A DNA stretch of 64,000 bases from Acidobacteriaceae bacterium (GTDB lineage: Bacteria; Acidobacteriota; Terriglobia; Terriglobales; Acidobacteriaceae). The stretch lies in assembly GCA_030041045.1 (NCBI GenBank), contig JASHOQ010000058.1, forward strand, positions 34,957 through 98,956. Direction: 5' to 3'. The notes below the pieces were generated by a model that ran no database searches, was not told where the DNA came from, and saw nothing but the letters and a program-made list of their open reading frames with translations. A program made the position numbers and the translations under genes. This document shows positions 17,581 to 25,755 of this stretch, in pieces (position 1 is the stretch's first letter; each line of letters starts with the position of its first letter).

Positions 17581-17629
17581 ATGGGGGTGTGGCCGGCGGC
17601 GCAGCATGGATGATGATCGGCGCCATTAG

Positions 17630-17742
17630 AGCGGTTCCACAGTACATGTAGCCATATTTCACAGTTGCGGAAGGTGGCTTTTTCTTGGTGAAAAAGCCAC
17701 TTAGCATCTGCGGCTTCGGGATACAGCAACTGTGAAACCGCT
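17630..17742. repeat. 113-base structured element with nested inverted repeats
   Basis: The outer 14-base arms at 17630-17643 and 17729-17742 are complementary with one mismatch. A second, overlapping TTTCACAGTTGC/GCAACTGTGAAA pair lies just inside, and the centre is a perfect 10-bp hairpin GTGGCTTTTT/AAAAAGCCAC (17674-17683, 17691-17700). The whole can fold into one long cruciform. It resembles a miniature non-autonomous element or a complex terminator downstream of the small membrane protein gene. Confidence 0.65.
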
Positions 17743-18050
17743 GTAGTGGCGCATGCGGGTGCGCTTCCGTGGTCGGGTACCCCCCACCCCCCCGGGTTCT
17801 GGGCATTAGTTCCTTATTTTCTTGTGGCTGGCGCGCGGGTTGCCCGCCAAACTCTTGAGCAGCAAAGAGTTGGCCGCAGATTCCTGCGGACAAACGATTT
17901 GGACCGATGGCCAGGTGGGATGCGGGCCGCGATTCAAGGTGATTGTGACATAGCGCGGCGTAATTCTCTGCAAAGGGAGTAGAGGATGGATTCGGCGAGG
18001 GCTGAGGTGACGGGTATTGAAAAGAGCTTCCCGCCGGGGCTGAAGCACCG

Positions 18051-18258
18051 GCATCTTTTCTCTTGCGCACCGGCCCGGCTAAAGCCGTGCCCTTGTTACA
18101 AGGCCAAAAGTCTTTCCGGGCCTGAAGGCCACTGCGCCCTCCCGGGGGCTGAAGCCCCATCATCTTTTTCTCTTGCGCACCGGCCCGGCTAAAGCCGTGC
18201 CCTTGTTACAAGGCCAAAAGTCTTTCCGGGCCTGAAGGCCACTGCTCCCTCCCAAGGC
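18051..18258. repeat. Two tandem copies of a 110-base family-A repeat unit
   Basis: The block starting TCTTGCGCACCGGCCCGG at 18061 recurs at 18171 with a 110-base period, and the copies are nearly identical over about 80 bases (GGCTAAAGCCGTGCCC, TTGTTACAAGGCC, GGGCCTGAAGGCC). The flanking 17743-18050 and 18259-18291 hold no gene that I can support; a frame of 204 codons on the minus strand across the repeats is not protein-like. Confidence 0.75.
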
Positions 18259-18291
18259 TGCGCGCAGAGTAGATCTGCGCTGCGGAAAAGA

Positions 18292-19140
18292 TCAGTCCGT
18301 TGCCGAGCCGCCGCAGGTCTGGGGCAGCAGGCTCGAGGGGGTGGCGCGCAGGACCGACAACTGGAAGCACTGGGCGGTGACTGCGTCCATGACCACCTTG
18401 GGACGGCCGGCCATCTGCGTGAAGGGCGCCAGGAGGTTCTGCAGGTTGGCGATGGGCATGCTGAAACTGGACAGCACCGCCTGCCCTATGGGCGAAAACT
18501 GCGCCGATTCGGCGACCGGAGCCGTAGCGATGATGATGAAATTTTTGTAGGCGCCGGCAGAGTCCATGAGCAGCGTGCAGAGGGTCCCGATTCCCATCAG
18601 CGGGCCGCTGGGGCTGGTGGCGGTTCCGGAAAAGGTGCCACACTGACCGAGTTTGGGAAGAACCATGATCGGCGTCACGGTGTTGATTGTGACCTGCGGA
18701 ACCGGATTCCCGCCGACGACATCGAGCTGCTGAATAATCATGGTGAGCTTCTGGGTGAAGCTGGCGCCGTAGGGCATGGACATCGAGGCCAGACCGTAGC
18801 CTTTCATGCCGGGAACAAAGGGTCCATTGGTGGCGGCGATGGTACCGCCGAGGGAGATGTGCTCGCCATTGGGGCCGGCGAGCTCGATGATGCCCCCGCC
18901 GGATTGCGTGACCTTGTAGCCGGCGGGGACATTCACAGAGGCGCTGCCGTCGGGCGCGGTGAAGGGAATCATCTGCTGCGGCGCGGGCTGGACGGCCTGG
19001 ACGCCCGAGGGTTGAATAACCGACTGGGCCGGGGACTGGGCTGCGGGCGCCTGCTTGTGGCCGCAGGAAAAAAGAACAACGCAGCCTGCCGCGATGGCGG
19101 CGAGGCGCGCGGAACTCGACGGGGAAAAAGCTGGCTTCAT
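18292..19140 (-). CDS. Probable lipoprotein of unknown function
   Basis: A 282-residue protein starting at ATG 19140 behind a good GGGAGG site. The N-terminus is lipoprotein-like, with possible lipobox cysteines in A-A-I-A-A-G-C or V-V-L-F-S-C-G-H-K. A Pro/Gln-rich linker (about 35-60) leads to a domain rich in beta structure (S-V-N-V-P-A-G-Y-K-V, I-I-E-L-A-G-P-N-G-E-H-I-S-L-G-G). Four cysteines in the mature part (C-G-T-F, T-L-C-T-L-L, A-Q-C-F, Q-T-C-G-G) may form disulfides. I recognise no family. It is divergent from the phosphoesterase at 19331. Confidence 0.6.
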   Translation of the reverse strand: MKPAFSPSSSARLAAIAAGCVVLFSCGHKQAPAAQSPAQSVIQPSGVQAVQPAPQQMIPFTAPDGSASVNVPAGYKVTQSGGGIIELAGPNGEHISLGGTIAATNGPFVPGMKGYGLASMSMPYGASFTQKLTMIIQQLDVVGGNPVPQVTINTVTPIMVLPKLGQCGTFSGTATSPSGPLMGIGTLCTLLMDSAGAYKNFIIIATAPVAESAQFSPIGQAVLSSFSMPIANLQNLLAPFTQMAGRPKVVMDAVTAQCFQLSVLRATPSSLLPQTCGGSATD

Positions 19141-19330
19141 GGTATCCTCCCGGGATCGCATCGTTTGGTCCGGCAGCGCGCGGGGAGGCAGCGGGAGAGC
19201 GGCGCGGCTGGCTGATGGACAGGAAATATACCACTGCACGGCGGCAGGGAGCCAGCAGAAAATCGATTCAGGCACAAGACTCGGGGCGTGTTGCCGCAGC
19301 GGGCCGCGATGCGGCGGGAGTCACGACGAA

Positions 19331-19795
19331 ATGAAGATCGGTGTGGTGAGCGATACGCATGGGCTGTTGCGGCCGGAGGTGTTGCCGGCGCTCAAGGGCG
19401 TGGAGCGCATTCTGCACCTGGGCGACGTGGGACGAGCCGAGATTCTCGACGAGCTCAGGAAGATTGCGCCGGTGACGGCAGTGCGCGGCAATGTGGATTT
19501 CGAGGGCGCATGCGCACGGCTGCCGGAGACGGAGGTGGTGCTGGTTGAAGAGCGATACATATATATGTTGCACGATGTGAAGACGCTGCATCTCGATCCG
19601 GCGGCGGCGAAGTTTGCGGCCGTGCTCTCGGGGCACACGCACGTGCCGAACTTTCACACCAAGAAGGGCGTGCTCTACTTCAATCCGGGTTCGTGCGGGC
19701 CGCGGCGGTTTGAGCTGCCGGTGACGGTGGGTCTGCTGGAAGTGAGCGCGGAGGGGGAGCTGAGGGCGGAGATTGTGACGCTGCGGGTCAGCTAG
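19331..19795 (+). CDS. YfcE/MJ0936-type metallophosphoesterase
   Basis: A 154-residue calcineurin-like phosphoesterase with all metal-binding motifs: S-D-T-H-G at residue 7, L-G-D-V-G near 37, R-G-N-V-D-F near 57, L-H-D near 81 and S-G-H-T-H-V-P near 103. The length equals that of the YfcE family of small phosphodiesterases. The true start is 19331; the open frame extends upstream without protein character. The natural substrate is not known for most of the family. Confidence 0.88.
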   Translation: MKIGVVSDTHGLLRPEVLPALKGVERILHLGDVGRAEILDELRKIAPVTAVRGNVDFEGACARLPETEVVLVEERYIYMLHDVKTLHLDPAAAKFAAVLSGHTHVPNFHTKKGVLYFNPGSCGPRRFELPVTVGLLEVSAEGELRAEIVTLRVS

Positions 19796-19834
19796 AGCCG
19801 GTTGCATCCATGGATTGAGGCCGTGCCGGGAATT

Positions 19835-19915
19835 GCCTCAGGGGCTAAAGCCCCAATGTTTATGCGGCTCTTCCGGCCCGGCTAAAGCCGTGCCCTGGTT
19901 ACAAAGCCACTCTCG
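19835..19915. repeat. Family-A repeat copy
   Basis: Contains GGGGCTAAAGCCCC, a CCGGCCCGGCTAAAGCCG block and a TGGTTACAAAGCC tail, matching the modules at 18.1, 20.9 and 31.6 kb. It lies between the phosphoesterase gene and the acid phosphatase gene. Confidence 0.65.
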
Positions 19916-20043
19916 ATAGGGTTTTTTGAGCAGTCTGTTTAGTCTCAGAGGAAAGGTTCTTTGCCGCCCACGCCATTGGTGCAACCAGCTCTAGCGGGCC
20001 GGCTCGTTTAGACTTTCCTTTTATGTAAACGGGAGGACAAGAT

Positions 20044-20775
20044 TTGAGAAGCATTCTCTTCGCAGCCGCGGCTACATTGGCCTTTGCTGCGCACGGTCTG
20101 GCCGCGCAAGCGCAACCCCAGGCGAGCGGCCAGGTTCTCAGCCCCGTGTTCAGTGTTGACGCGACCGCGGAGCGCATTCCCAACCTGGGCGCGCTGGTCA
20201 CCGAGCTCAAGCAGTACCACGACTGCACCTGCACATGCGGCTGCTATGCGCACGACCTGGACACGCAGGCCGATCGCGCCATCGCCTTCCTGCGGCGCCG
20301 CGTGGCCCGGCGCACGCCCAGCGAGAAGCTCGCCGTGGTGCTCGACATTGACGAAACCTCGCTTACCAATTACACGGAGATGCTGCGCGAGGGCTATGTG
20401 TTCAACAAGCCGGCCTTCGATGCCTGGGTCGATACGGCTTCAGCGCCCGCCATCCCCGGCACGCTGCGCCTGGCGAAGGAGGCCGACCGCCTCGGCGTTC
20501 CGGTTTTCTTCATCACCGGCCGCGCCGACTCCGAGCGCGACGCGACCGAGCGCAACCTCCGCGCCCAGGGATTCGACTGGCAGCAGTTGACCCTGCGCCT
20601 GGCTTCCACCCAAGGAGAAACCGTGACCCAATACAAGTCCGGCGTGCGCGCGCAGATTGCCGCCCAGGGTTACAAAATTGTGCTCAATGTGGGCGACCAG
20701 TGGAGCGATCTGAAAGGCGCGCCGGAAGCGGAGTTCTCCGTCAAGTATCCGAACCCGTATTACCTGATTCCGTAG
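20044..20775 (+). CDS. Exported HAD-family acid phosphatase (class B/VSP type)
   Basis: A 243-residue protein starting at TTG 20044 with GGGAGG seven bases upstream and a signal peptide (L-F-A-A-A-A-T-L-A-F-A-A-H-G-L-A-A-Q-A). HAD motifs follow: V-V-L-D-I-D-E-T-S-L-T-N-Y near residue 100, F-F-I-T-G-R near 158, and L-N-V-G-D-Q-W-S-D-L near 220. An unusual C-T-C-T-C-G-C-Y segment sits near residue 60. This is the acid phosphatase B / plant vegetative-storage-protein-like family, which hydrolyses phosphomonoesters outside the cytoplasm. It is flanked by repeat DNA on both sides. Confidence 0.85.
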   Translation: MRSILFAAAATLAFAAHGLAAQAQPQASGQVLSPVFSVDATAERIPNLGALVTELKQYHDCTCTCGCYAHDLDTQADRAIAFLRRRVARRTPSEKLAVVLDIDETSLTNYTEMLREGYVFNKPAFDAWVDTASAPAIPGTLRLAKEADRLGVPVFFITGRADSERDATERNLRAQGFDWQQLTLRLASTQGETVTQYKSGVRAQIAAQGYKIVLNVGDQWSDLKGAPEAEFSVKYPNPYYLIP

Positions 20776-20804
20776 GGCCCGTTGCGCACGCGGCCGGGTG
20801 CGGT

Positions 20805-21005
20805 CAGGAAACCTCATCCAGGGCTGAAGCCCGCACTGGTTTTGCGCGGCTAGAACTGGTTGCATCGATGGATTAAGGCCGTGAAGTAACTTCCCTCAGG
20901 GGCTAAAGCCCCAATGTTTATGCGGCCTTTGCGGCAGTCAGGGCTGAAGCCCTGACCTACCAGCCCTGACCTACCAGCCCTGACCTACCAGCCGTGCCCC
21001 TTTTT
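20805..21005. repeat. Family-A repeat with a 3 x 14-base tandem array
   Basis: Holds GGGGCTAAAGCCCC and AGGGCTGAAGCCC palindromes. At 20949-20990 the 14-base unit GCCCTGACCTACCA is repeated three times exactly, followed by a variant. It lies between the phosphatase gene and the convergent DUF4097 gene. Confidence 0.75.
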
Positions 21006-21067
21006 TCAAACCCATTTATGCAACCATCTCTGGCACCGCTGACGCCGCCAACTCCGCTGTCTTTCCC

Positions 21068-21904
21068 TCAGTGAATCGTGATCGAACCCGATCCGGTTTC
21101 GATGCGCACCAGCGGACCTCCGCCGCCGACTTTTCCGGTCACATGATGGCGCTCGATCGAACCCTGCGTGAGCATTTCGCGGTCGCTGTGAATGCCTCCA
21201 GAACCCGTCTTGGCATCGAGCGTAAAGGCAGCATCGGCTGTCCACAGCTCCACGCTCCCTGAGCCCGTGGTCAGCTTCCAAGGTCCCACCGGCCTTCCCT
21301 CCACCTTGATAGAGCCTGAGCCGGTTTCCGCCTTGAGCGCGCCGCGCACGCCGTGCAGCTCAATCGATCCCGATCCGGTTTGCGCGCGCACGTCCCCATC
21401 TCCCGCGAGCACGGCATCGATGTTTCCCGAGCCGGTATCGAGAGAAGGCCCTCCCTGCAAGCCGGTGGCGTGAATCCCGCCCGAACCCGTGCTCAGCTTC
21501 GCGTCCGCGCCCACGCCGTCGTCAATCACGCTGCCCGAGCCCGATTGCGCGGTGAGAAAGGCGTCAGCCGGCGCCTCAATTTCGTAGTCGATGCTGATGT
21601 TGTGCAAGTTCTCGTGATCCGCGCCCACGCGCACAATGTTGCCCGTCTGCTCCACCGGCGGATGGTCCGCGATCTCGCGCACCTTCTCGTCGTTTCCGCC
21701 CCAGCTCGAGCGCACGCGGCCGAGGATGTGCACTTGCCCGTTTGCGCCCGGCGTCAGGTGAATGGTTCCCGATCCTGTCTGCACCGTCAGATCCACGCGC
21801 CCATTCACCGTCAGGTCGCGCGTAAAGGTCGCTTCCGCGGCCCACGCCGTCGCCGCAGCCGCCGTCAGCGCCAGCACAGCCGCTCTCGCCGCCCAATGCT
21901 TCAT
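21068..21904 (-). CDS. Exported DUF4097-type repeat protein (beta-helix adhesin-like)
   Basis: A 278-residue protein with a signal peptide (M-K-H-W-A-A-R-A-A-V-L-A-L-T-A-A-A-A-T-A-W-A). The mature part is built of about nine short T-G-S-G-S/G-I-type units (for example Q-T-G-S-G-T-I-H-L, S-T-G-S-G-G-I-H-A, E-T-G-S-G-S-I-K-V) spaced about 18-20 residues apart, as in the stacked beta strands of DUF4097/DUF2807 adhesin-like domains. The function of these proteins is not established; in other bacteria they are associated with the cell envelope. Start ATG 21904 has GAGG upstream; a TTG at 21934 is less likely. Confidence 0.75.
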   Translation of the reverse strand: MKHWAARAAVLALTAAAATAWAAEATFTRDLTVNGRVDLTVQTGSGTIHLTPGANGQVHILGRVRSSWGGNDEKVREIADHPPVEQTGNIVRVGADHENLHNISIDYEIEAPADAFLTAQSGSGSVIDDGVGADAKLSTGSGGIHATGLQGGPSLDTGSGNIDAVLAGDGDVRAQTGSGSIELHGVRGALKAETGSGSIKVEGRPVGPWKLTTGSGSVELWTADAAFTLDAKTGSGGIHSDREMLTQGSIERHHVTGKVGGGGPLVRIETGSGSITIH

Positions 21905-22074
21905 CGCCCGCCTCGTTTCTTGTGCCGTGCGCAATTCCCTGTTGCGATGGAATGGTCAGGGTTAAGATCGCTCAGATTCCGGGCGCACTCCTCTTCGCTC
22001 TTCGAGGATACGCGCTTGCGCGCGCAAAAGTTCCCGTGGCTGGAGGCATCAATGGCTTGGGTCGCATCGCAAGA

Positions 22075-22345
22075 TTCCCGGGGGCTGAAGCCCCGACAAT
22101 TCTGACTCTAACGTTGATTCCGGCCCGGCTCAAGTCACCCCATCGAGCACAAATCGCTCGATGGGGACCCCGACAAGCCGTGCCCTTGTTACAAGGCCAC
22201 AAGTCGCTCCGGGCCTGAAGGCCCGATTTCAGCAGGCGATGATTCAGTGGCCTGAAGGCCACTGCTCCCTCTCGGGGGCTGAAGCCCCGACAATTTTTCC
22301 CGTGCGCATCGGCACGACTGAAGCCGCACCCTGACACAAAAGAAA
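22075..22345. repeat. Family-A repeat cluster with a nested hairpin insertion
   Basis: Several palindromic modules (GGGGCTGAAGCCCC, GGGCCTGAAGGCCC, TTGTTACAAGGCC). Compared with the homologous copy at 30120-30215, this copy carries an extra hairpin at 22142-22166 flanked by ACCCC on both sides. The region 21905-22074 to its left has no recognised gene and should include the promoter of the DUF4097 gene. Confidence 0.75.
22137..22171. mobile_element. 25-bp hairpin inserted in a repeat, with 5-bp duplication
   Basis: The insert at 22142-22166 is flanked by ACCCC at 22137-22141 and 22167-22171. With the flanking Cs it forms a perfect 11-bp stem, CCCCATCGAGC/GCTCGATGGGG, around the loop ACAAATC. 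The copy of the same repeat at 30175-30190 has a single ACCCC and no insert, so it represents the empty site. Confidence 0.65.
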
Positions 22346-22370
22346 TTATGCAGCCACGTCCAAGCCCCCT

Positions 22371-22449
22371 ACTTCCTACTCCCTATTCCCTATTCCCTAC
22401 TCCCTGTTCCCTGTTCCCTGATCCCTGATCCCTGATCCCTGATCCCTGG
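22371..22449. repeat. Heptanucleotide array (about 10 units)
   Basis: Units of the form TACTCCC, TATTCCC, TGTTCCC and TGATCCC follow each other with a strict 7-base period, ending 20 bases before the start of the CNNM/CorC gene. It is the reverse complement of the GGGATCA/GGGAATA-type units found at 40.8 and 42.7 kb. Confidence 0.85.
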
Positions 22450-22469
22450 AATGCTATCCTCTCCCCCAG

Positions 22470-23909
22470 ATGCACGGGCTGCCGCTGCTCAAATCCGTCG
22501 CCGTGGCCATGCTGATTCTGGCCAACGCATTTTTTGTGGCTGCCGAGTTTGCCCTAGTTTCCATCCGCGACACCCGCATCGAGCAGCTTGTGGAAGCCAA
22601 GGTGCCCGGCGCGCGCGCCGTCCGCCGTCTGCAGCGCGCCCTCGACGATCTGCTGCCCGCGGTTCAACTCGGCGTGACTCTCTGCGCGCTCGCCCTTGGC
22701 TGGCTCGGCGAGCCGCTCGCCCTTTCGGTTTTGCAGCCGTGGTTTGCCGCGCTCCCGCACGCGCGCGTCTGGGCGCACATTGCCGCCGTCACCCTGGGCT
22801 TCGCTGTCATTACCTACCTCGACGTGGTTGTGGGTGAACTGGTGCCCAAATCGCTAGCGCTTCGCCGCAGCGAGGCGCTGGCCGTCGCCGTCGCGCCCAC
22901 CATGCTGGTGTTCATGTCCGTGGTCCGGCCAGCCGTGCGCCTGCTGCGCAACTCCGCCGGCCTGGTGCTGCGCGGTTTCGACGTACCCATTACCGAGCGC
23001 GCCGCGGTGCACTCGCCGGAAGAACTCAAGCTCATTGCCACGGCCGCGCGCCGCATGGGCATCCTGCCGCAACCGCAGGAGACCCTGATTCACCGCGCGC
23101 TGGAGCTCGAAGACGTGCCCGTGCGCGAGATCATGACCCCGCGGCAGAAGATTTTTTCCCTGCCTTCCGGCATGACCATCGACGAGGCCTGCGCACGGGT
23201 GCTCGCCCAGCATCACTCCCGCATCCCCGTTTACGATGAAACCCGCGGTCCCGAGCACATCGTCGGCGTGGTCTACTTTCGCGACCTCGCCCGCCTGCTC
23301 TTTTACCGCAACTACGTCCCCGCTCCGGGCGCCGCATCTTTTCGCCGCTTCGATGGCGCGCCCGGCGAAAGCGCGGGAGGCCCAGAAACTGCCGGCGACG
23401 ACGCCCGCTCCGCGCCTTCGCCGCAGCCCGATCTTCGCCTGGCGCAGATCATGCGCGAAATTCTCGTGGTTCCGGAGACCAAATCAGTGCTCGATCTCAT
23501 CCGCGATTTCCAGCAGCGCCGCCGTCATCTTGCCCTGGCGGTCGACGAGTACGGCTCCATCGTGGGCCTGGTCACCGCCGAGGATGCCGTGGAGCAGCTT
23601 GCCGGCGAGTTCGAAGACGAATTCGACGCGCGCACCCATCCCGTTCTCACCACCGCCGGCGGCGCCGTGGTGATGGAGGGCGGCGTGAACCTGCGCGATC
23701 TGGAAACGCAGATGCAATGGGATCTGCCGCGCGACGGCGGCGTGGAGACCCTGGCCGGTTTTGTGCTCTATCGTCTCGGCCACATTCCCCAGGTGGGCGA
23801 GTCGGTGGTGTTTGAAGACCGCCGCCTTACGGTGGTGGAAATGGAGCAGCGGCGCATCGCCAAGATTCGCGTAGAGCCGGTCGCTCCCGAATCCTCGCCC
23901 GCCACATAG
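22470..23909 (+). CDS. CNNM/CorC-HlyC family membrane protein (DUF21 + CBS pair + transporter-associated domain)
   Basis: A 479-residue protein. Residues about 5-200 are the DUF21/CNNM membrane domain (A-N-A-F-F-V-A-A-E-F-A-L-V-S-I-R, V-V-V-G-E-L-V-P-K-S-L-A-L). Two CBS motifs follow from about 215 (V-R-E-I-M-T-P-R, S-R-I-P-V-Y-D-E) to 380 (L-A-L-A-V-D-E-Y-G-S-I-V-G-L-V-T), separated by a Pro/Ala-rich insert near 290-325, and the CorC_HlyC domain ends the protein. The family is linked to magnesium or other divalent-cation handling. The ATG is preceded by the heptanucleotide array rather than a clear ribosome binding site. Confidence 0.88.
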   Translation: MHGLPLLKSVAVAMLILANAFFVAAEFALVSIRDTRIEQLVEAKVPGARAVRRLQRALDDLLPAVQLGVTLCALALGWLGEPLALSVLQPWFAALPHARVWAHIAAVTLGFAVITYLDVVVGELVPKSLALRRSEALAVAVAPTMLVFMSVVRPAVRLLRNSAGLVLRGFDVPITERAAVHSPEELKLIATAARRMGILPQPQETLIHRALELEDVPVREIMTPRQKIFSLPSGMTIDEACARVLAQHHSRIPVYDETRGPEHIVGVVYFRDLARLLFYRNYVPAPGAASFRRFDGAPGESAGGPETAGDDARSAPSPQPDLRLAQIMREILVVPETKSVLDLIRDFQQRRRHLALAVDEYGSIVGLVTAEDAVEQLAGEFEDEFDARTHPVLTTAGGAVVMEGGVNLRDLETQMQWDLPRDGGVETLAGFVLYRLGHIPQVGESVVFEDRRLTVVEMEQRRIAKIRVEPVAPESSPAT

Positions 23910-23933
23910 AAAAGTTCCTGCGCCTTCAATCTT

Positions 23934-23984
23934 CGGAGCCAGGGGAGTGCGAACCCCCGCTCACACCGCCATCGCCTGGCTCCG
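23934..23984. terminator. Inverted repeat after the CNNM gene, possible terminator
   Basis: A 10-bp perfect inverted repeat, CGGAGCCAGG (23934-23943) and CCTGGCTCCG (23975-23984), with a 31-base loop, 25 bases after the stop. No T-run follows, so intrinsic termination is doubtful. Confidence 0.3.
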
Positions 23985-24057
23985 CGCATCCCGCGCCGCT
24001 ATATACAGGCGCGGGAAACCACAGGAATTTTCAGTATCGAGCCTCAGTATCCAGGAC

Positions 24058-24369
24058 TCAGTATCCAGGAGGAGGAGCGCCGTGAAACGCGGCGTTGTAC
24101 CCCTCGCGGAATCCGTGCCGGTAATCTTCCGCCGCTTCCGGCGCCACGGGCGGATTGCGGAAGCGCGGATGACGGTTCACGTCGTACGCACGGCCCGCCT
24201 GGATGTCGCGCCGCCCGGCATCGTAGCCATCGTGAAATGCCTGCTGCGCGATGGCGCTGAACACGGCCGGTGGCGGCGGCTCGGGCGCAACATAAACCGG
24301 CTGCGGGTGCGAGCAACCTGCGAGAGCAAGAGGCAGCAACAGAGCTGCTGGAGCAATCCACTTCTTCAT
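24058..24369 (-). CDS. Small lipoprotein (103 aa)
   Basis: A 103-residue protein with a clear lipoprotein signal: M-K-K-W-I-A-P-A-A-L-L-L-P-L-A-L-A-G-C, lipid-anchored Cys at 19. A Pro-rich stretch (V-A-P-E-P-P-P-P-A) is followed by a domain with two G-Y/F-x-x-G-x-x-D/A motifs (F-H-D-G-Y-D-A-G-R-R-D and Y-R-H-G-F-R-E-G-Y-N-A-A), a pattern seen in small envelope lipoproteins. The ATG at 24369 has GAGG upstream; the frame continues upstream only as non-coding DNA. Function unknown. Confidence 0.65.
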   Translation of the reverse strand: MKKWIAPAALLLPLALAGCSHPQPVYVAPEPPPPAVFSAIAQQAFHDGYDAGRRDIQAGRAYDVNRHPRFRNPPVAPEAAEDYRHGFREGYNAAFHGAPPPGY

Positions 24370-24629
24370 GGTCGAACCTCGTCGATTGATTTTCTCGTCG
24401 TCCGCCGGTGCTCCGGCGCAACGCTTTTCCTTGTTGAACACGCGTTCCGGAAAAGTGTTGCCCTCGGGATCATCGCTGCCCGGTTCGGTATGAGCCGGAA
24501 GAAGAAATCGCACGGCAAAGAAGTTTTCCTTGGCTGGGCGCATCGGCGCGTTGATATAGTGTTGACGCCGCCCCATCTGAAAACCTTTGGCTCCGTGGCC
24601 GGCGCACACTGTTTTGCAAGGTGAATGGA

Positions 24630-25691
24630 ATGCCGCCCAATGAGAATCATCGCCCCGAGGATGTAACCGCGCAGGGCCTCGACCTGGCAGCCTCTCTCAT
24701 ACGGGAACTCTTCGTTGACTTTCTCGGGAGCCTTTTTCCGGGCTTTCTCTTCACCATGTTCGCCGTGCCCATGGTCCTGTGGACCGGAGCCGTGCTGCTG
24801 GGCCGGGGCTTACCTGACTGGAGCGGCATCGCTCCTCCGTTCCAGGTCCCCAACTCCGTGCTCTTCTCGCTTCTCATTGTCGTTTCGTATGTGGTCGGCT
24901 TTGTCTTCTCCCGGCGCGATCCCAAAGTTCCCGATCAGAAGAGCCTCGCCTACATTCTGCGCAAGGATTGGAGAGACATTGAACGAGCAGTGGTACGGCC
25001 GCGGCCGAGACGGAGCGAGCACGAGCTGGATCCGGAGACGATGGGAAAAGCAGCGCGTCTGTTTCGCCGGCTCAATCCCGGGAACTGGGCCATCATGCGG
25101 CGATGGGTTGAGATCGCGGCAGAATGGTTCCCCTCACTCAAGATAAAGATGGAGAGCAAGAAACTGGCAAGGGGCGAAGGCGGCCAGTTCCCTTATTCGC
25201 ACCTGCGCGAGTACCTCGAGGCGCGCGGACTTCACCATCTGGCGCAACACGTCCCCTGGCGCGGGAGCGGCAACATCGACCGCCGTTCGAAGCTGTTCAT
25301 CAATCTGCTCAAGATTCGCCTGCAATGCTGGAACCCGCGCAAATGCGGGGACATTGTCCGCAATGAGGCGCACGTGCGCATGATGTCCTCTTCCTGGTAC
25401 GCGGCACGGCTGTTGCAGGAAATCTATATGCTGCTTCTTCTCGCCCTCCTGCTGGCCGCATTCGACTGGGTACCTTTCCACTTCCAGGCGCAGTTTCCCT
25501 GGGCAATCGTCGTCGTTCTCTGCGCCCTTCTGATTGCGGCCACCGTGCTCAGACGCTCGGTAGTGATGTTTCTCCACTACCAACGCGTGCGGGAGATCGT
25601 CTTCGTCCTGGCCACGGCGCACGCATCGTGGAACGAGGGGAATAAAGAGGTGTTCGAAGGCTTCGAGCCGGCGCAGCCTGAATCGTCATGA
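24630..25691 (+). CDS. Integral membrane protein of unknown function (about 353 aa)
   Basis: Two hydrophobic helices near the N-terminus (F-P-G-F-L-F-T-M-F-A-V-P-M-V-L-W and L-F-S-L-L-I-V-V-S-Y-V-V-G-F-V-F), a long basic soluble middle (about 90-255), and a second pair of helices (M-L-L-L-L-A-L-L-L-A-A-F and W-A-I-V-V-V-L-C-A-L-L-I-A-A) followed by a short cytosolic end. The opening segment V-D-F-L-G-S-L-F-P-G-F-L-F resembles the start of several uncharacterised bacterial membrane proteins. No catalytic motif is seen. GTG 24621 and ATG 24630 are both possible starts. Confidence 0.6.
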   Translation: MPPNENHRPEDVTAQGLDLAASLIRELFVDFLGSLFPGFLFTMFAVPMVLWTGAVLLGRGLPDWSGIAPPFQVPNSVLFSLLIVVSYVVGFVFSRRDPKVPDQKSLAYILRKDWRDIERAVVRPRPRRSEHELDPETMGKAARLFRRLNPGNWAIMRRWVEIAAEWFPSLKIKMESKKLARGEGGQFPYSHLREYLEARGLHHLAQHVPWRGSGNIDRRSKLFINLLKIRLQCWNPRKCGDIVRNEAHVRMMSSSWYAARLLQEIYMLLLLALLLAAFDWVPFHFQAQFPWAIVVVLCALLIAATVLRRSVVMFLHYQRVREIVFVLATAHASWNEGNKEVFEGFEPAQPESS

Positions 25692-25755
25692 CGCCCTGCT
25701 GGGCCTTTTCCCGACCGGCGCGGCACCGGGCTGGTTTATCGTGGGAAGCGAGCCC

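Noticed and set aside
17549..18163. 204-codon minus-strand frame
   Set aside because: It runs through the palindrome and the tandem family-A repeats and has no protein-like features.
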